From: JASHZA01 sp035624865
GTDB lineage: Bacteria; Desulfobacterota; Binatia; Binatales; Binataceae
Direction: 5' to 3'
Assembly: GCA_035624865.1 (NCBI GenBank)
Contig: DASPQS010000206.1
Span: 1 to 15,910 of the forward strand
Length of the DNA stretch: 15,910 bases
The notes beneath the pieces are model-generated. The model was not told the DNA's origin, made no database searches, and saw only the letters and a program-made list of their open reading frames with translations. The stretch's first letter is position 1. Each line of letters begins with the position of its first letter. The position numbers were made by a program, and so were the translations under genes. Positions 1-6,422 of this stretch are shown piece after piece.

Positions 1-155
1 ATGCTCTGGAAAAGCGGCGAAGCGGTTGAGGTAAAGGCGACCTCAACCGATCCGGTCGCGGCGCGGGCAGGCAACCCGGTGCCGAACAACAATGCCATCG
101 ACAGAGTCGGGGCAAGCAAAGTTACTGCGGCCCACAGAGAACTGAATCGTTTCAC
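1..155 (-). CDS. Exported DUF4382-like protein, N-terminal fragment (cut by window edge)
   Basis: Only the first 51 codons are present; the gene runs off the left edge. It starts with GTG at 155-153, and an in-frame TGA 24 bases upstream limits the choice of start (a TTG two codons upstream is the only alternative). The translation begins MKRFSSLW, then a hydrophobic stretch containing AAVTLLAP and ALLF, then a PARAATG segment typical of a signal-peptidase cleavage site. This is a classical Sec signal peptide. The mature part opens SVEVAFTSTASPLFQS, matching the same part of the upstream neighbour (TVEVGFTSTIS...LFQ). The signal peptides are also alike, so the two are tandem paralogs. By analogy this is an exported protein of unknown function; the full domain content cannot be seen. 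Confidence 0.72.
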   Translation of the reverse strand, partial: MKRFSSLWAAVTLLAPTLSMALLFGTGLPARAATGSVEVAFTSTASPLFQS

Positions 156-266
156 ACGCAATCTACGCCCAAAGTTTCGTCAAGCCCGTTATGCATAAAT
201 CGGCTTCGATTCGGGGATATCGCGGCAGAACTGATCGCTGCTCCTCTATCCCGTTTCCCGGGTTTG
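156..266 (-). promoter_or_regulatory. Spacer between tandem exported-protein genes with conserved AAACTTTGG element
   Basis: This 111-base gap separates two co-directional minus-strand genes. On the minus strand it carries AAACTTTGG (plus 169-177), ending 13 bases before the GTG start. The upstream paralog has the same string at the same distance from its own GTG (plus 2380-2388). A perfect 10-base palindrome, TTATGCATAA, lies at 189-198. No T-tailed hairpin was found after the upstream gene, so read-through is possible. The conserved element may be a regulatory site or merely residue of the duplication; its role is inferred. Confidence 0.35.
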
Positions 267-2366
267 CTAGAGATTCGCGTTGGTCAATCCGGTGCACAAG
301 CTGCAGCCGCTGCTGGTGTTGCCGCAAATTCCCCCGCACGGAGTTGGAATCGCAGCCGGCGTCGGCAGCGTGACCGCAGTCGCAGTGCCGGCGGGTACCA
401 GCGAACCGTCTGGCTGCGTCTCAAAACGCTGCAAAGTGTAAGCGGCGGCGGGATCTGCGGACGCGCAGAAACCAAACTGCCCGGCGTTGGTGCCACTGGA
501 AGCAACCGCCTCTTGCATCAGCTGCACACCGCCGTTAGCCAGCACTACTACCGTATTCGCATCGGGGCCCGCGACCGTCCCGGCTACGCTGCCGTGACCG
601 ACGCACGAGAACCCAGTCAGCGTTACCGCCGCGGGCGTCGCCGGGCACTTGCTCGAGCCCCCGACGCCGGCCAGAACGGCGATCGAATGGCCGGTATCCT
701 TTTCCGGGGCCGCATTCGAGCTGGTGCCAAACAGGTCCTGTACGGTGGCTAAGAAGTCGAAGGAGGCGATCGGTTTGAGGGGCGCTGAATTGTCAGGAAC
801 GAAGATCGGCACTGGCGCCGATTGCGCCGAACCCGCGAAGATCGTCGCCATACCCACACTTTGCACATTATTCGTCCCACTCTGCTCGGCCATGATCAAA
901 ATGTTAAGCGTGGGTCCGGTGGTGGCCGGCAGGGCAACCGTCGCCTCGATCTCGCCTCGTTCGAGCCGGATGCTGCAAGCATTGTTCGGAAAGCCCGAGG
1001 TTGGACATCCTAACTGGCCGCCGACAGGCGACACCGCCAGTTGTCCCGGATTGTAACCCGACGCTGAAACATTCACGGTGTAACTCTGCCCGCTCGGGGT
1101 TATCGAGAACGGAGCCGGCACCTGCCCATTGCCGGGCAGCGGGTAATGGCCGTTTTCATCAGTTGTAGCCGACGCTATGACCACGCACCCGGTGGGCGGA
1201 CTAGCTGTGCAATCCGGAGTGGGCGTTATCATGGGGTCAGGCACGAGCGTCTGCAGGGTTGCCGCCGGGATTGAGGCGCCCGTGCTGCACTCGTCCACGA
1301 CTCTTCCGCTGACCGATTGTGAAGGAACCGTTACCGGACTGAAATTCAGCTGTGCTTGTTGGCCGGGCAACAGAGGGCCAACCTTTACGCCACTCGCCAC
1401 CTCTGTGGTTCGCCCCTTGGCGGATGCGTAAAAGTCGTAGGTTGTGCCGCCGGGAGCCGGAGCCGCCGGTAGATACAGCGCATAACTGCCGCTTGACTGG
1501 GTTGCGACGCTGGCGACGATCTGATTCGTACCCGTCAGTTCGGCGGTTACAGTTTCATTCTTCCCCGGATTGGTCACGGCTCCTGACACCAGCCCGAATT
1601 CCGGATTGCCTGGAACACTGCCAATGGACTGGTTCGGAACCACAGTGATCGTCGGGTTTATCGTCACCGAGTCAGTGGAAGAGATGGGCACGGCCTTAAT
1701 GCCCGGATCGACATTTAGAACCAGGGGAACCGTCGCGCCTCTGCTGACCTCGAAGTCTACCGTCCCCTGGACCAGGATGGGAGAGTTTGGGGTGCCCAGC
1801 ACGGCGGGATAGACGATGCACCCCTCGCCTCGCGGTGTTCCCTGGCCGCATAGCGTGACGAAATTGCCTGGAGTGTCCGGGTCAAGCAAAAGTTCGATAT
1901 GATGATAGGTTTTGGCCGGGATCTTGGCGGAATTCAGTAGCTGCGCCTGGTTCTGCAGCAGATTGAGCTCGATCTGAATCTCGCTCCGCCCCTGGCCCAC
2001 CTCGACGATACCGCCGTTCGGGCCGAAATTGCCTCCGCTACTGATCGCGGTGTTGACGACGCCAGTTGCGGCAGACGCGCCCACTCCCGCCGGCGCCGGG
2101 ATTACCTGCCATTGTGGATCGGACTCGCTGACCGTGGCGGCGGTGCTCGGATTAAGTCGTACAGCGACAACATTCAACAGGATTCGCTGAAACAGTTTGC
2201 CCGAGTTGGGCAGCGAAATAGTTGAAGTGAACCCAACCTCGACCGTACCTTTGGTGGTGCCAGTGGCAGCCCGAGGAGGAGAACCCGACACGAACAGCAA
2301 TGCGAAAATCAACAAAACCGGGGCTAGCAGCGTTACTGCGACCCGTTGCGAACCAAGTTGCTTCAC
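267..2366 (-). CDS. Large exported protein with DUF4382-like domain and carboxypeptidase-regulatory-like repeats
   Basis: This 699-residue protein starts with GTG; a stop eight codons upstream in frame and the absence of other start codons fix the start. Residues 1-35 form a Sec signal peptide (basic MKQLGSQR, hydrophobic 10-27, then PRAA). Residues ~39-245 resemble DUF4382: TVEVGFTST, an RILLNVVAVRL strand, LNLLQNQAQLLNSAKIPAKTYHHIELLLD, and later a VPLVLNVDPG strand. Residues ~258-345 and ~351-445 look like carboxypeptidase-regulatory/Ig-like beta repeats, with SGAV...SSGSYALYLP and SGRVVD...TTDENGHYPLP signatures. A further repeat-like segment lies near 590-640. The last 23 residues are cysteine-rich (C677, C681, C688, C691). 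There is no catalytic motif. It is probably a secreted or periplasmic structural or binding protein. A paralog follows downstream and a VWA-FHA gene is divergent. Domain assignment is by pattern only. Confidence 0.8.
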   Translation of the reverse strand: MKQLGSQRVAVTLLAPVLLIFALLFVSGSPPRAATGTTKGTVEVGFTSTISLPNSGKLFQRILLNVVAVRLNPSTAATVSESDPQWQVIPAPAGVGASAATGVVNTAISSGGNFGPNGGIVEVGQGRSEIQIELNLLQNQAQLLNSAKIPAKTYHHIELLLDPDTPGNFVTLCGQGTPRGEGCIVYPAVLGTPNSPILVQGTVDFEVSRGATVPLVLNVDPGIKAVPISSTDSVTINPTITVVPNQSIGSVPGNPEFGLVSGAVTNPGKNETVTAELTGTNQIVASVATQSSGSYALYLPAAPAPGGTTYDFYASAKGRTTEVASGVKVGPLLPGQQAQLNFSPVTVPSQSVSGRVVDECSTGASIPAATLQTLVPDPMITPTPDCTASPPTGCVVIASATTDENGHYPLPGNGQVPAPFSITPSGQSYTVNVSASGYNPGQLAVSPVGGQLGCPTSGFPNNACSIRLERGEIEATVALPATTGPTLNILIMAEQSGTNNVQSVGMATIFAGSAQSAPVPIFVPDNSAPLKPIASFDFLATVQDLFGTSSNAAPEKDTGHSIAVLAGVGGSSKCPATPAAVTLTGFSCVGHGSVAGTVAGPDANTVVVLANGGVQLMQEAVASSGTNAGQFGFCASADPAAAYTLQRFETQPDGSLVPAGTATAVTLPTPAAIPTPCGGICGNTSSGCSLCTGLTNANL

Positions 2367-2507
2367 TAGTGACCTGGGACCAAAGTTTTAAGTCAGCGCT
2401 TTGGGATAACCCAAGTAAATTGTGAAGGCAAGCCAGCTATTGTCCAAACGTGTGGATTGCGGCTGCCACCTCTTGACTGTGCGGCGGGGTCGTCCGGAGA
2501 ATTGATC
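2367..2507. promoter_or_regulatory. Divergent intergenic region with stacked inverted-repeat half-sites
   Basis: The 141-base gap between the divergent exported-protein and VWA-FHA genes must hold both promoters. Visible elements are CCAAAG at 2380-2385 inversely repeated as CTTTGG at 2399-2404, and an overlapping repeat TTGGG (2401-2405), ATAA, CCCAA (2410-2414). CTTTGG/CCAAAG half-sites therefore recur. A TTGACT hexamer at 2473-2478 lacks a convincing -10 before the ATG at 2508. A Shine-Dalgarno GGAGA lies at 2496-2500. Shared control of the two genes is an inference. Confidence 0.4.
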
Positions 2508-4187
2508 ATGCGAATAATCGCCGGCGGCAGCCGTATCGGCGCGATACTTGTGACCTTATGCGCAGGAGTTTTGGTGGCGGCAGCATCGGCGAATGCTTCG
2601 CTTCAGGTCACAACCGGGAATCCAGGGCTCACCCATTTCGACTCCGACGGTGGGGTCGAGCTCGACTTCGGGCTGACCGACCAAGCCGGCCAGCCGGTCG
2701 GAAATCTGACCAAGGACAACGTCCAGGTACTGGAAGACGGCAAGCCCGCCAGAATTCTTTATTTCCGGGGCGTCGGCCAGGGCCGTCCCGTCGATATCAT
2801 CTTTGTGTTGGACATCACCGAGTCGATGCAGCCCTATATTGACGCGGTTAAGCAGAACATTATCAATTTCGCCCACGATTTGGCCGCCAACAATCGCGAT
2901 TACCGGCTCGGGCTGGTCACGTTCGAGGACTACGTCGTCTCGAAGTATCCCGACTGCAACTGCGAATACCGCAACGCGATGACCTCGGACGTGCAGAAGT
3001 TCATCACCTGGGTCGGCAGCCTTCACGCCGGCGGCGGTGGCGACATACCCGAGGACCAGCTCGACGCGCTGGCCTACGCCGCGAGCTTTCCATTTCGTCC
3101 CGAGGCCCAAGGCATCATAATCATCGTCACTGACGCACCGCCTCATCACGACGGCGATGGCTCGGCCTACACTCAGCACGACCAGGCCTTCTGGAACCAT
3201 CATCAGCAAGGCGTGCAGGTTACCGATCTCACCGGGACCAAGGTTGCTGATTTACTCAAGAAAAATGGGCTGACGCTTTACGCGGTCGCGCCGCCGCCTT
3301 TTATCGCGCCAGAATACAGGCAGATTGTCGACGCGACTCACGGCAAGCTCTACAACATTGTTTCGGAAGAGGACCGCTTCGCCGAGCTGGTGCGCGAGAT
3401 CGGTCATTCGATTGCCACCGAGTATTCACTCACCTACCTGACGCCGCGTCCGGTCGAGGATGGCACCAACCGTTCGGTTGAACTGCGGGTGAATTATAGT
3501 GGCGAGAGCGGGACCGCCGAAACCTCTTACCAGGTGAGAGGAATCGGCGGCGCTGCGATCAATGAGCCTGGGGAGGGTGGAACCAACGCTGAAGGCGAGG
3601 GTATCGCAGGGCCCCAGATATCATTTTCGTGGTGGAATGCCGGCGTGCCGCTGATCGCTCTGCTTGGCCTGCTTGCGCTGTCGCGGATGCGCTTCGGGGT
3701 TTCGGCCGAAGAGCTCAAGGCGATCGTTGAGGCACAGGCTGCCGCCCCGACGCCTAGCCTGGTTGCCGACGCTCGCCATTTGGCTCAGCGTGCGCGCGGA
3801 GCCGGGCAGGCGCAAACCGTTGCTAAAGCGGCGCTTCCGGCCGCACCATCGGGTGTGCGGGCCCAGGCCGCGACCATCGCGGCTGGTTCGCCTCGCGAGG
3901 CGCGTCTCACGGCGCTCGACCGGATCGATCAGATTCCGGCGGAATTTGCCCTGCTCAAGGACGAGATTTCGCTTGGCCGCGGCGAAGACAACGATATCGT
4001 GATCCCCCATCCTAGCGTTTCCCGGGCCCACGCGCGGTTGGTGCGGCGTGACGGTGTATGGGAGTTGACCGATCTCAACTCGACCAATGGCAGCTACGTC
4101 AATGAACAACCGGTGCATGGTTCGGCGCGCGCGGTCAACGGCAGCGAAGTCCGGTTCGGTGACATCCGCTTCGTCCTGCACTTTTAA
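2508..4187 (+). CDS. Exported VWA domain protein with membrane anchor and C-terminal FHA domain
   Basis: The ATG at 2508 is preceded by GGAGA at 2496-2500, giving 559 residues; an in-frame TTG at 2457 would place 17 unlikely residues before the signal peptide. Residues 1-30 are a signal peptide ending ASANA. Residues ~94-305 are a von Willebrand A domain: DIIFVLDITES contains the MIDAS motif D102-x-T104-x-S106, and IIIIVTDAPP (203-212) supplies the second metal-site aspartate. A glycine/glutamate-rich linker (~346-370) precedes one hydrophobic segment at ~375-393. An Ala-rich linker and an FHA domain at ~484-559 follow, with LGRG (489-492), SRAH (505-508) and NSTNG (524-528), the phosphothreonine-binding signature. 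This layout puts VWA outside and FHA in the cytoplasm, suggesting a link between an external ligand and a phospho-protein partner. No kinase gene is nearby. Confidence 0.88.
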   Translation: MRIIAGGSRIGAILVTLCAGVLVAAASANASLQVTTGNPGLTHFDSDGGVELDFGLTDQAGQPVGNLTKDNVQVLEDGKPARILYFRGVGQGRPVDIIFVLDITESMQPYIDAVKQNIINFAHDLAANNRDYRLGLVTFEDYVVSKYPDCNCEYRNAMTSDVQKFITWVGSLHAGGGGDIPEDQLDALAYAASFPFRPEAQGIIIIVTDAPPHHDGDGSAYTQHDQAFWNHHQQGVQVTDLTGTKVADLLKKNGLTLYAVAPPPFIAPEYRQIVDATHGKLYNIVSEEDRFAELVREIGHSIATEYSLTYLTPRPVEDGTNRSVELRVNYSGESGTAETSYQVRGIGGAAINEPGEGGTNAEGEGIAGPQISFSWWNAGVPLIALLGLLALSRMRFGVSAEELKAIVEAQAAAPTPSLVADARHLAQRARGAGQAQTVAKAALPAAPSGVRAQAATIAAGSPREARLTALDRIDQIPAEFALLKDEISLGRGEDNDIVIPHPSVSRAHARLVRRDGVWELTDLNSTNGSYVNEQPVHGSARAVNGSEVRFGDIRFVLHF

Positions 4188-4373
4188 AGTCAACCTTTAG
4201 GTTAGCTTCGAGTTTGTTTTCGGGCATAGCGGAATAAATCTGCCCTAGCGAGCGGTAGCGACGCACTCCTGCCCAAAACCGGTGCGCGCCGCTTGCCCAC
4301 CACGGAACGCGATATTGCACCCCCCGCTTGACTCGGGCGGTCTGACGCGACAGAGCTAACCGGAATAAAGTTT
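4188..4373. other. Intergenic region, no clear element
   Basis: This 186-base gap separates the VWA-FHA gene from the aminotransferase. A 12-base near-palindrome AACCTTTAGGTT sits at 4192-4203, just after the stop. Its stem is too short for a confident terminator, although a T-rich patch follows. A TTGACT at 4328-4333 has no good -10 partner at 16-18 bases. No small open frame with a convincing ribosome binding site was seen. Confidence 0.4.
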
Positions 4374-5801
4374 TTGGGAGAGTCGGGAAATGGAGTGTGC
4401 GCATCGGCGGAACCGGCGGGCGCTTTTGCGGGTGAGGATGTGAACGGGCAGGGGCAGCTACCTCGCATCTCCACGCCGGTACCGGGCCCGAAGTCACGGG
4501 AAATTTTCGAGCGCGAGCAGCGCTATATCGCTCCGGGGCGGCAGCGAATCTCTCTGCTCGCCGAAGTCGCCTTCGAGCGGGGCGACGGAGCAACCCTGAC
4601 CGATGCCGATGGCAACATTTATCTCGATTTCTTTGCCGGAGTTGCCGTCGCCAGCCTCGGCCATGCGCATCCGATAATGGCCGATGCGATCGCGCGACAG
4701 GCCAAGCGCCTCATGGTTGGCACGTTCGCGACGCGCGAGCGCGCCGAGGCCTTTGAATTGCTGGCCGAAGTGGCTCCCGCAGGGCTTAGGCGCGCCCATC
4801 TCTATAGCGGCGGTGCCGAAGCGGTTGAGGCCGCCCTGCGGCTGGCGCGCTCGATCACCGGCAAGCACGAAGTCGTGAGCTTCTGGGGCGGCTTTCATGG
4901 CAAGACCGGCGGCGTTATCGGGCTAATCGGCGACGAATCGAAGCAAGGGTACGGCCCCCTGCCGGGCGGGCGCTACCAGGTTCCTTACGCCGACTGTTAC
5001 CGCTGCCCGTTCAAGCTGAAATACCCTTCGTGCGGATTGCACTGTGTCGATTTCGCGCGCCAGCAAATCAGGAATTCGTCCGCTGGGGCGATAGCGGCAA
5101 TCCTGGTCGAGCCGATGCAGGGTACCGCGGGCAATGTGATACCGCCCGATGACTGGATGCCGGCGGTGAAGTCGCTCGCAAAGGATCATGGCGCCGTGCT
5201 GATCGCCGACGAGATGATTACGGGATTCGGCCGCACTGGCACGATGTGGGGCGTCGAACACAGCGGCGTCGAGCCGGATATTGTGACGGCAGGGAAGGGG
5301 ATGGGCTCCGGGTTCCCCGTCTCGGCCGTCTTGACCAGCGACGAAATGAGCAACGCGGAGCCCTTCTCCAAACCGAGCGCATCGTCCTCGAGTTACGGCG
5401 GTAACCCGCTCGCCGCAGTCGCGGTGGCTGAAACTATTAAGGCCATCCGGCGCGAGAAGCTGATCGAAAATTCGCGCAAGGTCGGAGCAATCTTGCTTGG
5501 CCGGCTGCTCGAATTTAAAGAAAAATACGAATTCGTCGGTGACGTTCGCGGGCGTGGACTCCTGATCGGGCTCGAACTCGTACGCGACAATCGGACCCGG
5601 GATCAGATGAGCCGCAAGGTGATGGAGATCATTTTCCGCGAGTCGCTGCGCCGCGGTCTTCTCACGATGGGCTACTTCCCGCGCATCCGGATTAATCCTC
5701 CGCTCGTGATTACAGAGGCGCAGGCCGAGGCTGGCGCCGAAATCCTGGACGAAGTCTTCGCCTTCGTGCGCGACAAGGTCGACTGGCGCGCCGCCGGCTG
5801 A
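4374..5801 (+). CDS. Class-III PLP-dependent aminotransferase with four-cysteine insert
   Basis: This is a 475-residue fold-type I class-III aminotransferase (GABA / acetylornithine / ornithine aminotransferase superfamily). RISTPVPGPKS at 31-41 resembles the start of GABA aminotransferases. YLDFFAGVAVASLGHAHP (83-100), the PLP-phosphate loop SGGAEAVEAAL (145-155), the pyridine-nitrogen aspartate in LIADEMITGFGRTG (D279) and the Schiff-base lysine in TAGKGMGSGFP (K308) are all present, so it should be active. Four cysteines occur in a short insert (C208, C211, C220, C224: C-x2-C-x8-C-x3-C), suggesting a metal or Fe-S site. The start is uncertain: TTG 4374 gives the longest form, while GTG 4395 and GTG 4440 are in frame, and homology clearly begins near 4461. 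A HAD gene follows after 15 bases. Substrate unknown; omega-amino acid or acetylornithine-like donors are possible. Confidence 0.9.
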   Translation: MGESGNGVCASAEPAGAFAGEDVNGQGQLPRISTPVPGPKSREIFEREQRYIAPGRQRISLLAEVAFERGDGATLTDADGNIYLDFFAGVAVASLGHAHPIMADAIARQAKRLMVGTFATRERAEAFELLAEVAPAGLRRAHLYSGGAEAVEAALRLARSITGKHEVVSFWGGFHGKTGGVIGLIGDESKQGYGPLPGGRYQVPYADCYRCPFKLKYPSCGLHCVDFARQQIRNSSAGAIAAILVEPMQGTAGNVIPPDDWMPAVKSLAKDHGAVLIADEMITGFGRTGTMWGVEHSGVEPDIVTAGKGMGSGFPVSAVLTSDEMSNAEPFSKPSASSSSYGGNPLAAVAVAETIKAIRREKLIENSRKVGAILLGRLLEFKEKYEFVGDVRGRGLLIGLELVRDNRTRDQMSRKVMEIIFRESLRRGLLTMGYFPRIRINPPLVITEAQAEAGAEILDEVFAFVRDKVDWRAAG

Positions 5802-5816
5802 AGCGGAGTTACCGGG

Positions 5817-6293
5817 ATGGGGACTGATGCGGGAAATTTGGGTTTGTTTTGCGACCTCGCCGGAACGCTGGTGAAAATGGACGAGACGCGGCAGCTTCCG
5901 CTCGATGATCGAGGCAATATCCGGATCCAGTTGCTGCCGCACGTCAAGGCGAAGCTGGTGCCGATGCGCGACCATCTGATTTTCGTTGTCACCAACCAGG
6001 CCGGAATCAAGCGCGGGCGCTTCATGCTCGCGCAGGTCGAAGCGGCAATGGCGGAACTCGACAGGCAGCTCGACGGAATCCTCACCGCCTGGCAGATTTG
6101 TCCGCATGACGACGCGGACGGGTGTGAATGCCGCAAGCCCAAGGCCGGAATGGTCACCGAGCTCGCGGCAGTCCATGGCGTCGATCTGAAGATCTCAACG
6201 ATGGTGGGCGATCAAGAGGTCGACGCCGCCGCTGCGTGCGCCGCGGGCGTCGGCAGATTCGTCTGGGCCAGGGATTTCTTCGGCTGGGAATAG
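5817..6293 (+). CDS. HAD-IIIA (HisB/GmhB-like) hydrolase with altered motif I
   Basis: This 158-residue protein starts at ATG 5817 with GGAG about eight bases upstream, 15 bases after the aminotransferase, so the two are probably cotranscribed. It follows the histidinol-phosphatase / heptose-bisphosphate phosphatase branch of the HAD superfamily. Motif II is VVTNQAGIKRG (57-67). A zinc-type signature C95-P-H97 ... C103-E-C105-R-K-P is followed by motif IV MVGDQEVDA (G131, D132, D136). Motif I reads FCDLAGTLV: the nucleophile D13 is kept, but the usual second aspartate (DxDGT) is alanine A15. In ordinary HAD phosphatases that residue is the general acid/base. Phosphonatases also have DxAGT but a different cap, so activity cannot be assumed. 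Length is slightly under the ~175-190 of GmhB. Confidence 0.82.
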   Translation: MGTDAGNLGLFCDLAGTLVKMDETRQLPLDDRGNIRIQLLPHVKAKLVPMRDHLIFVVTNQAGIKRGRFMLAQVEAAMAELDRQLDGILTAWQICPHDDADGCECRKPKAGMVTELAAVHGVDLKISTMVGDQEVDAAAACAAGVGRFVWARDFFGWE

Positions 6294-6344
6294 GGGACAC
6301 AACTCGCGGCGGGATTTTCGGTCCGGCGTGGTCGCGGTTCGGCA

Positions 6345-6378
6345 TCGGCGCTTGACGCGCCGACCGTACAGGTACGAT
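6345..6378 (+). promoter_or_regulatory. Candidate promoter with two operator-like palindromes
   Basis: A -35-like TTGACG at 6352-6357 and a -10-like TACGAT at 6373-6378 are separated by a short 15-base spacer. A perfect inverted repeat, TCGGCGC (6345-6351), five bases, GCGCCGA (6357-6363), overlaps the -35. A second, CGTAC (6365-6369), AG, GTACG (6372-6376), fills the spacer and enters the -10. Such placement is typical of repressor or MerR-like activator sites. It would drive the redox operon starting at 6423; the Shine-Dalgarno GGAGG lies at about 6413-6417. The promoter is predicted only. Confidence 0.45.
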
Positions 6379-6422
6379 CACTATCACACCGTCGATTCGC
6401 TCATCGGGTAACGGAGGAAGCC

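Noticed and set aside
1..198. 65-codon plus-strand open frame at the left edge
   Set aside because: It is the complement of the paralogous signal-peptide gene; a similar shadow exists opposite the start of the intact copy at 2197-2391.
2457..2507. Upstream TTG start for the VWA-FHA gene
   Set aside because: It would place 17 residues before a clear signal peptide and lacks a ribosome binding site, while ATG 2508 has GGAGA.
4192..4203. AACCTTTAGGTT as a terminator after the VWA-FHA gene
   Set aside because: Only a four-pair A/T-containing stem with a TTTA loop is possible; the T-rich patch is not adjacent.
4328..4373. TTGACT as a -35 for the aminotransferase
   Set aside because: No acceptable -10 hexamer lies 16-18 bases downstream; GCTAAC is 21 bases away.
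4923..6176. 417-codon minus-strand open frame opposite the aminotransferase and HAD genes
   Set aside because: It spans two well-supported genes and their intergenic gap, and has no motif of its own.
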